From positions 168,701 through 232,700 of the forward strand of contig JBBHKE010003005.1 in the NCBI GenBank assembly GCA_037447655.1: a stretch of 64,000 bases of DNA. The letters are read 5' to 3'. Below the pieces are notes generated by a model, which had not been told where the DNA came from, searched no databases, and saw nothing but the letters and a program-made list of their open reading frames with translations. Below, piece by piece: positions 47,813 through 59,700 of this stretch (position 1 is the stretch's first letter; each line of letters begins with the position of its first letter). The stretch comes from Zygnema cylindricum (taxonomy: Eukaryota; Streptophyta; Zygnematophyceae; Zygnematales; Zygnemataceae). The position numbers were made by a program, and so were the translations under genes.

Positions 47813-48918
47813 GTTGTTTCGTTCGAACGTGCGAAATTTCGCGTCGGTTCATTTATTTATATGTTTGTTGAACCGTACTAATTTAGTGCAATACTTTTCA
47901 TTTCGTGCGCAGATATTTTGATATCGAGTATTTCGTGCGGTATGCTTCGTTTCGAGCATATGCACGCAATTTCGAAGTATAGACGCGGAGTATCGTTTGG
48001 AGGCGAATCGCGATTTTTGGGTGACACTTTGATACATTTTATATATTTAAGCCGCGAACCCATGTAAGTTCGCGCGTATGTGTAGTTAAAGAGGGTTTTT
48101 TCCTCGGACGGTGGATTTTGTTGGGCGTATGGTAGACGATGTTGTTCGCCTATTGGCCAACATCTTAATTAGTTTATGCATGTAAAGTAGGCTAGAAGTT
48201 GGCTATTTTTGCTTAGGCATAGCGTAGCTCCTACTTAGGCTAATTCTTAAACTTAGAGAATTTTAGTTTTTCAGACAAGAATTTTCTCTTGGCGGCGGAG
48301 CTGTTTTCTTCCTTTCTCTTTGCCACCGATTGCCCACCATTTTCTTTTCTTCTTGTTAGCTAGTGGTAGATGTTAGTTAGCGTACGGATTTTTTCTGTCC
48401 TTGTGTCCTGCCTCGTTTTTAATCCACACGGCTTCGGCCAAGTCCGAAAGGTTTCCCTCCAAATTTGTCTTTTTGGCGATTGGTGGAGTCGAGGCCTAAG
48501 GCGTGGCATCTTGTATTGGGCTGTGCTATTCTCTTGACAGCTGGACGGATGGTTTGAGTGTATTTGTTTGTGTGGCATTTCGGTTGTTTTGTAAAAGTGC
48601 CATTTTTACCGAATCCAAATTTCTTGGTTTGGATGGAAGTGTTTATTTTGCTTCGTTGCTTTCTGTTGAGATAAATCTTGTAAAGAATACGTTGAAGACC
48701 CAAGAGCCTAGTTGCTGTCTCGTGGCTTAGTAAATTATTGGGTCCACTTCACTCTAGGGGAGTATTCTTCCCCTTTCTCTCTTTGGGTCATTTTCACATT
48801 TATACATTCTCATGGTGTATATATTTTTTGGCTTTTCGTGTTTATTTTTGTTGGTATATATGTTTTTGAGCATGACTATGCTGGCTGTGATGCATGTTCG
48901 CTTGCTTGTCTCTCATGC

Positions 48919-49290
48919 ACGACACTTTTCTCCAGAAGCTCATTGATCTGTTTCTTTTAACTCCTCCAGCTCAAAGAAACTTTATTTATAAATCACTATG
49001 ATAGGAGGATTACATCCAGGTTCAAGGTTAATAAAATGTTCCACATCTCAAGAAGGTGGCCACCTTGAGAGTAAGTCACTTGGGAAAACATCTCTAAATT
49101 CAAATATGAAATCTTTAACAACAGTATCAGATGTATTAATGTTAGTTAAAAAATCAGATTTTTGTTTTTCAAGATTTTTAGTCGTATCTGATTTAGGAAT
49201 AACATCAATGTTAGTGTTTTCTCCCCTCCTTTCATCAGTAACTGCCTCAGTGAATAATAACAAGAAAACATGATTTGTTTTATCTTTCAA
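48919..49290 (-). pseudogene. Gypsy RT N-terminal part
   Basis: Minus-strand frames read FIFEFRDVFPSDLLSRWPPS and DVEHFINLEPGCNPP, then SFFELEEL and LLEKSVV. This is the conserved stretch just before the gypsy RT fingers. The frame stops at the insertion boundary (48,918). Confidence 0.83.
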
Positions 49291-49782
49291 ATGTTTTTTA
49301 AATTTTTAGCAAAAACCAAACCTTCCACTCCCAATTTGGTTATGTTATTCATATCATTCCTATGTAATTTCTTCAAACGTAATGCTTGCAAAACCTTCCA
49401 GCCATTGTCAGACTTCACTCTCAAGGTGTTAGTTTCCCAATTAATTTGATGAATATGTTCGGTTAGCCAGGGCTTTCCTAGTATTAACTGCTCACTACCC
49501 AAATTCATTATTTCACACAACTTTCATTTTATGCCCTTGGATATCAACTTCTATTGTGTCAGTTTGTAAATCTAATGTGGACTTATTACCATTTGCCACC
49601 TGAACATGCAAAGGTTTTTCCCTTATGATTGTAGGAATTTTATTTTCCTCTACAAACTTATGTGAAATAAAATTATGTGTTGCACCTGAATCTACCATAA
49701 TTCTTAATGGTTTCCCTTCCACTAAAGACTCGAATCTGATCAAACTATGTCTTGTGTCATCGTTACTTAGCTGTCCTAACAT
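49291..49782 (-). pseudogene. Gypsy protease region
   Basis: The frame starting at 49,782 contains IMVDSGATHNFISHKFVEE, the aspartic protease signature (Asp-Ser-Gly), and continues to an ILGKPWLTEHIHQINW motif at about 49,440, typical of the gypsy protease end. One frame change lies near 49,515. Confidence 0.88.
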
Positions 49783-49880
49783 AGGTCTGTTGTTAAGATT
49801 TCATCAGAAAGATTGTTCAAATTATGGAGTGTAGTTAGCATCATAATAAATTCAGCTATGCTAGCCTTTCCATTCATTAG

Positions 49881-50214
49881 CTTGCCCTCCAAAGTTAACT
49901 CCTTAACCTTTAGATCTGGTCGACTCAACTGAGGACTTTCAACTAGTCCTTTACGTTTCCCACCTTCTGGGCTTCCTGCTCAGCTAGTTATAATGCAATA
50001 TTTTCTTGAAGACCTTCATTGACATCAATTGTCTTCATTGACATCAACTTGCCCTCCAAAGTTAACTCCTTAACCTTTGGATCTGGTCGACTCAACTGAG
50101 GACTTTCAACTAGTCCTTTACGTTTCCCACCTTCTGGGCTTCCTGCTCAGCTAGTTATAATGCAATATTTTCTTGAAGACCTTCATTGACATCAATTGTC
50201 TTCATTTGTGCACA
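49881..50214. repeat. 167-bp tandem duplication in the gypsy gag-pol spacer
   Basis: Units starting at 49,881 and 50,048 (both CTTGCCCTCCAAAGTTAACT) are almost identical over about 160 bases, with one visible substitution. Confidence 0.9.
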
Positions 50215-51109
50215 CTCAAATGCCTTATGACCCCTTTTATGACATATAGTGCATGTGGGTCTGGTAAAATTAGGTTTCTTAGCAAAAGTGCTCGGTTTAT
50301 GACTCTTAATCTAGCCCCGTCTATTGTGAAATTTATTTCATGAAATAACACTCTGTCCACTCCTATGATTTCCCCTAAAGATATTTTGCCTATTCACAAA
50401 ACTTGCATTCATACCCCTGTTCCTCAAATTCCTCTTCACCCCACTCTTATACTTCATTGAAATTTCCTCTGAGTGATCGAGTTTCACGATTATACCCCAA
50501 TCGATCATCTAATTCCAATGCATTATCCTGTAGTTGATTCAAATTATTAAATTTTTGATGTTTGAGTTCAGATTTCACTATGTGATTTAAATAATTCAAG
50601 AAATGCAACTTAGCCATTTTATCAGTCAAACCCATGACATGAATACGAGATGAGTCAAATTCCACAACCTAATCTTTCACAGATCCAGTCTGCTTACAGT
50701 TGAGCCATTTTTCTTCCATTCTAGATTTAGTGACAGACAACAAACGCGATTTGATTGCGGTTTTAAAAGCTTCCCAATCAGCATTATTAGGAATCAAATT
50801 ATACGTTTTTTAAGTGTAATACCAAATTTTAGCATCACCTTTCAAACAGCTAACAGCAAAAGAAGTGTAATCATCGAGATCATAATTGCTAGATGCCAAA
50901 TCATACTCCATATGAAAAATCCAAGCATCCAACTCATCAATTTTCTTACCATCGAAGGATGGTGCTTCACTGATTGACAATTTCAGATCTCTTATCTTCT
51001 TAGGTCTATTGTGATCATCCTCACTAAAACTGGCATTCCTCTTACCACTCTCACCCTTTTGCTCATTAACATCATTTCTGGACTGAATTAAATTAATCAG
51101 CTCATCCAA
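50212..51109 (-). pseudogene. Gypsy gag with intact CCHC zinc knuckle
   Basis: The N-terminal frame (50,810-51,109) reads LKLSISEAPSFDGKKIDEL, DAWIFHMEYDLAS and FAVSCLKGDAKIWYY, a typical retrotransposon gag. 50,447-50,665 continues it in another frame. At 50,212-50,253 the knuckle CTICHKRGHKAFEC keeps all four metal ligands. Confidence 0.86.
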
Positions 51110-52044
51110 TTTATGATTTTAAATATTTACATTTTCCTTAACGTCCTTCAATTCACTTTTCAACTCATAAATTGTTTCATCCACAGCAGCAGCATGATTA
51201 TTAAATCTTTTGACCAATTTCACACTACGTTTCTTAAACACATTCAAGGCATTTCCATTTTACGTTTCCATATTGAATTTGCCATTATCACAAAATGAAA
51301 TCAAGCAATAAAAAAAAGGTAGAATATAATTATCTAAAAGAGTTTGCAGCAGATTTGAAGTCCTCAGATTTCTCTAATCCAAGACTTTCTTCCCTCAACA
51401 AATCTTTTGAAAGATATCAAAATCTGAAAAATCAAATAAACATTTAAATTAAGTTAGTGAAAATTAAATTTTCCCAAACATTGAAATAGAAAGGTAAAAA
51501 GTTCCCCCTCGAATTTTGCAACAACAAAATTCAAAGCTCTTAAAGGTAAAATTCAACCACAAATTTGGCAACAGCAAAATTGAAAGCAATTAAAGGTAAC
51601 AATTTAGGGTTTGAAAAGTTTTAAGTCATTTGTGGACTCCTTTGCATCTTAAATAAGTAAAGTGCTCCACCTTTCTTCTCCACCATTAAGAAATTTCCCA
51701 TTTCCCACTACATCAAGTTCTTTTACTCTCTAATCCTCACATCCTCACCGTTCATGGCTTCAAGCCCTCCCTCTACATATGAATCATTGCTAGAAGAAGG
51801 CAAGTTTGTTTAGCCTCTAGGTAATAAGAGTGAGTTTCAACGGTGGCTACACTGCCCACCCCGCCTGAGTCCTTAGAATCTAAGCACGCCCCACTTCTAA
51901 CCAGCGGTTGCTAGCAGTGTAGTCACTTAGTTTTCCTCCAATCCCCTACCACTTCACATTGTGGTTTCACCGCCACATGTTTGAGCACCCTCACCGGTCA
52001 CGGTAGTCGATTTTCGGGTGAGCAAACTTCTCTTTGGTTTTTAA

Positions 52045-52063
52045 CCAAATCTTTGATACCATA
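52045..52063 (-). other. Primer binding site of the gypsy element
   Basis: Directly inside the 5' LTR the minus strand reads TATGGTATCAAAGATTTGG. The TGGTATCA part matches the usual plant primer site for initiator methionine tRNA. Confidence 0.7.
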
Positions 52064-53036
52064 TGTAATAAGATCTTCTACCTCTCAAAAAATCCCATTA
52101 CTACAACCAATTTCAACCACACATTCCACACATTGGAAAATACACAGCCACATTGGAAAGCACTCATATATGGATAAACTTTAAATTAAAAGAAGTTTCT
52201 GTTCACATAACATTAACTTGGTCTCTTGCGTTCGTGGCCCAACCCTTCTTTTTAAAGTGTTTTCCACTACTCTCTACTCTTAATAATTTTATCTCTTAAC
52301 TACTAAAACACTACTTAGTTTGTAAGAGATTTCAGTGCAAAAATGTCATCGCTCCAATTTGGTTTTAATCGCTCAAGACCAAGATTAGTCAGAATTTCCA
52401 CAAACTTTTCCAAAGGAAAAGATGTCTACTCTTCTCTTAGACTTCACTATTTATCCCTCATCGCCCAAGGCTCGCCAAGTCAGAGTAAACGCTCCGTTGA
52501 ATAGGTTTTACCTGGGCCAATCATTGATCAGCAAGGACTTTGGCTGACCAATGCAAAAACGTGCGAAATCTCTTACTAACTGCGTAGCATATCTAACCAA
52601 TCAAACGCTACGTTTCACTACGTACATTTACTTGCAAAAGTGCTCGCCAAACGAAACGCGATTTTGCACGAACGTGCGTCGCAAATTTCGCACGCGAAAC
52701 TTGCAACGAAATTCCATAAAGTGAAAGTGACGTTTCGTACTAAAAGTTGTACAAAACGAACCATCGTGCGTACCTAACGAAATATTGATTTCGTTTTGGT
52801 ACTTTATAAACGTTCGCCTTAAATTTCGCGGCTAGTTTGACCCTTCTCGTAACAATGAACACCCATTCGTTATTTTGACCTCACGTTGTCACCTAAATAC
52901 ACCAATCACTATATCTTTTAAAATAAAACCCCAAATCGTGCGATTCTTTCGCGGGCGTCTATCGAATTCAAAACTCTATATTCGTAACACTTAAATACCT
53001 ATTTACGAACAAGTTCGGTTCACTATTACTGTTACA
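52064..53036 (-). repeat. 5' LTR of the gypsy element
   Basis: Plus-strand ends are TGTAATAAG and GTTACA. It matches 43,675-44,646 with scattered differences, so the element is not recent. Confidence 0.92.
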
Positions 53037-53350
53037 GTGCTCCTTCAAGGTTCAGGGACTTACGTGGTTGCTTTGCGTATATTTTTAGTTATGTTGGGGT
53101 TTTGTTGATAGGTGTTAGCTCTTTCCTTTGATGTTTTGTTTGTTTTTTTTTGCTTCTTTAGGTGTTTTCCGTTTACCGGCTATCTTTTTGTGTATTCGTT
53201 GCTTTTGCCTTGCTTATCGTTTTTGTTTCTTCCCCCTACATGTAGTTTTTGGTTTTTGTCGTGCTACTTGATTTTGTTCCCATGGACTAAGATGGTTTAC
53301 CATCGCGCTTTTGAATAAAGTCGGCCATTTTTATTTTTATTTTTTTTACT
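53037..53350 (+). pseudogene. LINE-like element, end of ORF and 3' region
   Basis: This continues the target of the gypsy insertion. The frame from 43,306 remains open until a stop near 53,130. A T-rich 3' region with GAATAAAGTCGGCC at about 53,313 follows, reminiscent of a polyadenylated retroelement end. Confidence 0.42.
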
Positions 53351-53445
53351 CAAAAAACACGTATGTAGCAGCTTAGGGTTGTGCTCCTTCATGGGATTCC
53401 AATAATTGTACAAACACGTTTACTGGCAGTAGTAATATTTGTCTC

Positions 53446-54100
53446 ACTTCTCCATATGGTCGTGCAGCGAGGCACCTATTGCGTACATGTTGGATTGCAA
53501 TTGGAACCACTTAGGATCCTGTTCAGCTGGCCATGAATATTGAAAGATTTGAAGAGTACAAAATCTCACTACGTACTTGTACGCACGGGCGAAATTTAAG
53601 ATTTATAAAACCGTATTTAACTTTAACTTTTGTAACTGCATACTTTATACCTATACAAATTATGCCATTATGATTCAGACGCAAACTACTTTACGCGAAG
53701 TAAAAGAAGCATCAGAGGGATATCCTCCGGCAAAGATTTTTTCGTCGCTTCCGGTCGATTTCAATACACCATGTACAAAGGCACGTGGCATTTTTCAAAT
53801 GGTCGGTTGTAATCGTTCGTACGTGCGTGGGTCATATCTTTTGTTTCCAAGTGAACCAATAGACACGTCCACTGTGTGGGGCAAGCCTCCTCTTGGGGAC
53901 AGTTGAGGAGACTTGCCACTCTCGACAGAGGGAGTGTGTGCTTCGAAAACTCAAAATCGGACAGTCAAAATTTTCGCCCAAAACTTTGGAGAATCTTTAC
54001 GAATCTTTAGTAAACATGTTTTATATATAAAAAAAAAAATATAGTACGGCTTAGTACGAGAAGGCACTTTTCCGCGCAAACAACCTCACTTTTTGCCTAA
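53446..54100. repeat. Dispersed repeat R, copy 2
   Basis: Homologous to 21,326-22,050 over about 0.65 kb, including TGCAGCGAGGCACC, TTCAGCTGGCCA and GGAGAATCTT. Open frames in both copies differ, so the repeat is probably non-coding. Confidence 0.6.
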
Positions 54101-56787
54101 TGGAGCACGACTCTCATTTACACGATGGCCCTACCCTCGGCCAAAATAAAACAGCCAGTAATGTTGTCCATATGATAATAGAAAACTCTCGGCCTTCATT
54201 CAAATCTGAACAACTAAACATCATACCTTCCGGTTTGCGAGCAATTGTTGTGTCGCACTTTACAAAACATTCGAGTGACAACAGTAATTTGTGGAAGTCA
54301 ATGGCTGGTGACGTACGAAATTTGTCTTGACGTGTACATCAACGCGTCTAGCCTTCTTAGAGAGCGTTGGTCACCTGCGTGCTTAAGTTGACTTCATCCC
54401 GGCCGTGGAAAATTATTTCGTCAGATTTTGATACCAGCTAGCTGAAAACTATCGGACAAAATGCCACTTAAAGCATATATTCTGCGTACGCACTTGTTGA
54501 GTAGTTCATTCGACGCTTGCGATTGAAAGACAAAATTCTCGCTGATTGATATGTGGTCTCCAATCAAAAATCGTACATGTATCTAGGGAGAAATTAAGTT
54601 TTAAGAGGGGTATGCACGGTGTAGCACATTTTACTTCCGATTAAATCATAGCATCACAAGTGGCGGACCTTTATTTTCGGAATGCCTATAGCTCCATGGT
54701 TTCTGTCTTTTCGGATCGAGATCCCAAATCGACCTCGCAATTTTAGCAAAGCCATCTTTCGCTTCTTAAGGCGAGACTTCTTTGTCGTTCTTCTCATCAC
54801 CTAGAAACGGATGGCAAAACTGAACGTATAAACTAAATTGTACAATAAATTTTATTTAGCATGTTGCATTGTTATATGGAGAAGCGCCAACTAAATTGAG
54901 ATGTGCACTTGGACGCCACAGGGTTTACTTGTTAGAGCCTCTCCTTCTTCAACAATAGGCTTCCCCTATTTCGATTGAAGACGGGTAGGTTTTATTGGTC
55001 CAGCACACAAGGGCCCTAATATTCAAGATCATCTACGACTTGTTCAGTTGTGATGGACTAAAGCAACAAATTTGGAATTTTGCAGCATTACAAATATAAG
55101 GACTAAACAGATTCGCTCTGCTACGAAGTTTCCTTTAATGAGGGAGAGCTCGTCCTGATACCAACACAAATCTTGAAATGACGTGTTCTTCACTCCTCGG
55201 ACTACTTCATCGATCTATCGGTCCTTTCAAATAATCGGTCACAACCTATCATTTGGAGTTACCTCTAGACGTTTGAATCCACCTCAACTTTTGTGCTTCA
55301 CTTGTACGTCCACGTCAGCAAAATGATGATGGCACATTAACAGTTCAGTTCTCGATAAAAACGTGGAGGCAAGCACTTCTTCATATCACCGCTCACCACG
55401 ATGTAGCACAGTTTTGGATGTGGATGACAATATGCACCGCTTTTTCTTACTTGAAATGGATTTGTTCCTCCATAGGCAGTTTGGATTCCTAAGAATAACG
55501 ACTGTGCCATACCAGTGTTGGCTGACACAGTAGGGACCAGATTCAGGTTCCTTATATAACACAATTGCATGAAAACATAGTTAGCTGTAATTAGTATTTT
55601 CTCGTGCACCAATCTTTTAAACTGCAGCTCAGTTAGCTCAAGCTCGGGTAACATGCATGTTAGATGGCATGGTTGCTTTCGACGACATGCAAGATTGCAG
55701 TAGCGTTACAGTTAACATAGCCCCCACAATTAGTAGCTATTTAACAACACGCTGTGACACTGCCAATTGTCAGTGATTTTAGAATATGAGTTCGTTCCAA
55801 TCATCATTTGGTCTCACATCACAAATATTGTAAGGTAGGTGTATTATCTGTTGCTTCTAATCTAGAAGAATTGTGAGTGCAAATGGAAGATTAGAATGTA
55901 TTAACACCAATTTAGTATAAGAGAATGAGATTGTGATCCATTCCCTCGAATAGTGTAATCCACACTCTTTAACATTTTTGGCCAGAAAAAGTTGCAGCCG
56001 AACTAGATTAATTGACCCTAATGACAATGAGCAGAGCTCTGTACCTTAGATGTATAAACCATTTGCGAAGTGTAGCCATAGCCTCAAATGTGATAACGCC
56101 AGTCTATCTGGTCATAAAAAAACAGACAGTTCAGATTCTGAATAGACGGATTTCTTTGCGTTTTTTCAGGAAAAGTCCCAGTCCACAGTGCACTTCAATA
56201 ACATCGTGAAAAAAAGCAATAAGCTACAATGAAAAAAACCATTTATGAAAAACAAAAAGGTGAACTTAAAAAAACTGGTCCTCAAAAACCAACGTGAAAA
56301 CACGTGGCCAGCTGAAGCATAGAGGGAAACATGCATGACACTTCTGATCACAAGTTGTTACTGACACAACCACCGAGGTGCACCATCAACCTACCCTGCA
56401 TTAAGTCCTTCAACATGGAGAAGAGCCTACTTCGCCCTCAATTGAACCAAGCAACAAGAGATGGAAAATATAACATGAAACACCAAAATCTAAACAACAA
56501 ATTAAATCAAGTTTTTAACAAAAAATTGTTAAGAAATAGCAATTGAGCTGGCCGACATTTACAGCGTGGTGATCTCGAGGCCCTCTTTTTGGTGATTGTT
56601 GCTGATGGCAGGACTCTGCAGATAAAAAACCTAAACCTTAACAAACCCTAAAAATTACCAGAAAAACCAGAACCCTAAGTAACCCTCAAAACCCTGAGAA
56701 AAACCCTGAAAAACCCAAGTTAATCTGCTAAGTCCTGAAATCAGCAACATCACGCCACAAAATTGATAAAGAGATTGCGGAGGGGAT
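54101..56787. other. Spacer downstream of the GT77 gene
   Basis: No gene could be supported. A minus-strand open frame at 55,337-55,654 (105 codons) has no recognised motif and is left uncalled. A lone inverted MITE end (CACGGTGTA) is at about 54,620. Confidence 0.4.
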
Positions 56788-59700
56788 TCAATATACACGC
56801 TCGGTGTTGGGACCCTGCCAGCTATGTATACACATCCGGCTTCGCACATTATAATCCCACAGACCCTTCTCCTTTTGGCGAGATAACTTCCTGTGTCTTC
56901 CACCAACCCAGTTATTATGAAGCACCATACACCCCAGTCTCTCGCACTCTCCTCGAGTATCTTTGTCCCACAGTAGTCGAGTCGCTCCATTAGGAAACCT
57001 GTCCCACACAAGAGACCAAGCACCAAAGAGAACAAGCAAAAGAAAATAACTATTTAGTGTTTACTGATTACTCTTTGCTATCTAACTGTTTTCATACTAA
57101 TCTCGCAATCAGAACTTACCTACGAATCCACTCCAGCCTTCCTCTTCTTCTTCCATGTCTCACGGAAACCAAAATTGGAAAAAAACGAAAACGTCGCGGC
57201 TAATTGACTTGGACACTTTTCAAACTTGGATATACACCAGGCATCACGTCGCTCACCTGTCTCTGCTAAGAAACTGCACTGTGAGGTTCAGCTTGGAGTT
57301 GACACACTGTGAAGTTCCTACTCTGTACTGCCCGACAAGTCCACATAGGACGTCATAAAAGCTCGGCTGTTCGGTTCTGGGTGAACTTGCCGCATGCTCC
57401 ACAATCTTGTCAAATGCACCAATAATAATGGGATCCGAGCGCGCAAGATAGAAACCGGAGTTGATACGTCTGATATCATTGTCAGGACCTGCAACAAAAT
57501 AATCCTAGTGTGTCATGTCTCAAACTAGCAAGACAGAAAAAAAGCCTATCAGTGTGTTTGCTTCAAAAAATAGATCTAGTCGGTTATATTCATCAGCAAA
57601 TTAGTACACCTTTGCTAGCCTAAAACTATCTTGAGAGCATTGATCCCATCAGTTTCTTCTATTTACTTGACATATAAGGGACGAGCTGCAAGATCTCGAA
57701 TACCTGTATCATTCCAGTTATCACTTTGTACAACCAGTGTGGAGGATGGGTATGTCAAAAGTTCTGGAAGAGGATTATGGAACCAGTACACATCCACGTC
57801 GTTGAACAGAACATGGTAACCAAGCCGCAAAATTTGCACCACAATGCGCGATTTTACTTTTGTTAGCTTCTGGAAACATGTTGTTCCAAAATGACACTTG
57901 TCAGGCCCGAATTGCTCTGAGAAGTTGTGTCTGAACACAGGCAGTCCCTGCAGCAATTCCGCCAGTTGTGCGAATAGGTCAGGAATAACAACAATTTATT
58001 TCCCAGGAGATGACAAAATAAGGTTAACATTTGTCAACTTGGAATGGCTGCCATCATCCGTGCTGGCATAAACAGAATACAATTTGTACAGCAATTCCTC
58101 AGTCTTTCTAAACACAACTAAAAAAACATCGTTTTGTTTTTTTTGTTTCTACCATAAACAGTCAAAACCTGAAACGCCAGAGCACATTATCACTTGCCTG
58201 GAGAGTGGCAAACCGGAACGTCTCCTCATCAAGGGCCGAAACTAAAAAATTTTGCACTTTCAGGCGTTGCAGACCACAGGCCCAGCTCATGAGCATCTCA
58301 ATATAGTTTTTGGCCGCGGCAGCAAGTATGACCACTCGGTCCTTCGAAGCTACTACCTCAAGGAGCTGCTCCATGGTTTGAGGGAGCCCTACCTGTTTTG
58401 CCAAGCCTTTCAGCTCAAACAAGGAGGGAAATGCACAAGAGCCTGTCTGTCCCTCCCCCTCCTCCATGCAACGACAACCACTGGGAATTTCACGCAAGAC
58501 GGCCTTGCGATCAACAGTAAATCCGTTAACAATAGGTGACCCTGATTCAGTGATTTGTGAAGCGATATCAGCCACAGTTCCCCCATTTTCCAGTGTCAAG
58601 GGTCGTTTCTGTATGCCAGCACTACTTGTGAGGTTCTCCTCACCATCTTTTCTGCTCACAGGTTCCAGAGTCCCAATTGTCACTTCAGCTGCAGATCCTG
58701 CCTTGCCCATAATGCCCTTTGCAGTTTGTTGGTCTAACATCCGTAATTGCGCCTCTAGGGGGAGCACTGTTGCATTGTTTAATTGCCGCCATCGATCAAG
58801 ACTTGACGTCACAGCGATCTTCTTTCCAGTTAGTGCTCCAGTTTCCTCCAGCAACTGACTGGAGCTTGCAGTTATCGTTTCCCCCTGACCTACCAAAGCC
58901 ATACCAGCACCTCCTGTTTGGTTTGTCCCAGAGAAAGGTCCAACTCCAGGCTTGCAGTTGCAGTCCTTTGTTCCTCGTTTCAAGAAACAGAGACCGCCTG
59001 CTCCTTCACGTTTACACTTCACAAGGGCAAAAGCAGCAGATGCCAGACTGCGTCTTCGGATGCTAAAAGAGCCATAAGAAAGTGCAAGATACTGGTCCAC
59101 AGCTTCTTGCCAAGAACTCCCAACAGACCCCAAGTTATCAAATGCACCATCATCTGCATGTAACAAATCATCGATTGCTTCGCTCTTGTGTACTTTTTGA
59201 CCTGTTGGCAGGTGGATAGCCGTCACTGCTTGACTCATATCGATCACCCTCCTCAATTTTGACTCAATAGCCTCATTAACAAGCCATTGGGTGCAAAACC
59301 TGCTATGCCCTGACATGAATGGGGGCATCACTCCAGCATGCAGAGGTACCCGAGCTGTATTCCAGGCAACAACTGCAGGGCCGTCGCACTGCTGTACCTC
59401 ACTTGTTCTCCTCACATGTGCTGCCACCTGTCACCCCATGGTACTGTTAGGCCGAAATTACCTTCGTTGTCAAAAGCTATAAGCATTTACTCCCTCAACA
59501 ACAACAACAACAACAACGACAATACATTATAACCTTCTCTTCGAAAACAATAATGTGTATATTTCCATCTCAAACCTGTTGGCAGGTGGATAGCCGTCAC
59601 TGTAAGTGCAGCTATAGAGCTTGGCAATGCCTTTATGCAAAACATTGCTTTCCATATGGCGATGCAAAATTTTCTATGCACTTGCAAAGGTTACCATATG

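Larger units (their letters stand above)
47363..48912. mobile_element. 1.55-kb insertion in gypsy RT with 6-bp TSD
   Basis: TCATGC occurs at 47,357-47,362 and at 48,913-48,918. Removing the insert and one repeat restores the RT reading frame without gap. The insert starts with about eleven degenerate 20-bp units (47,381-47,609), contains a MITE (47,610-47,812), then about 1.1 kb of non-coding sequence. Ends are not TG/CA and no TIR is seen. The element class is unknown. Confidence 0.72.
43675..53036 (-). mobile_element. Complete Ty3/gypsy retrotransposon (9.36 kb), decayed
   Basis: Two LTRs of about 972 bp (43,675-44,646 and 52,064-53,036) face the same way. Flanking GTGCT at 43,670-43,674 and at 53,037-53,041 is a perfect 5-bp target duplication. 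On the minus strand the order is 5' LTR, primer binding site, gag, CCHC knuckle, protease, RT, RNase H, integrase, chromodomain-like end, purine tract, 3' LTR, which is the gypsy order. Frames are broken and a 1.55-kb insertion splits RT, so it is inactive. Confidence 0.93.

Noticed and set aside
55337-55654. 105-codon minus-strand frame downstream of the GT77 gene
   Set aside because: No motif, no splice context and no family pattern recognised; cannot be supported as a gene.
58252-59163. Plus-strand open frames in the GT77 exon 3 region
   Set aside because: They are antisense shadows of the 410-codon exon.
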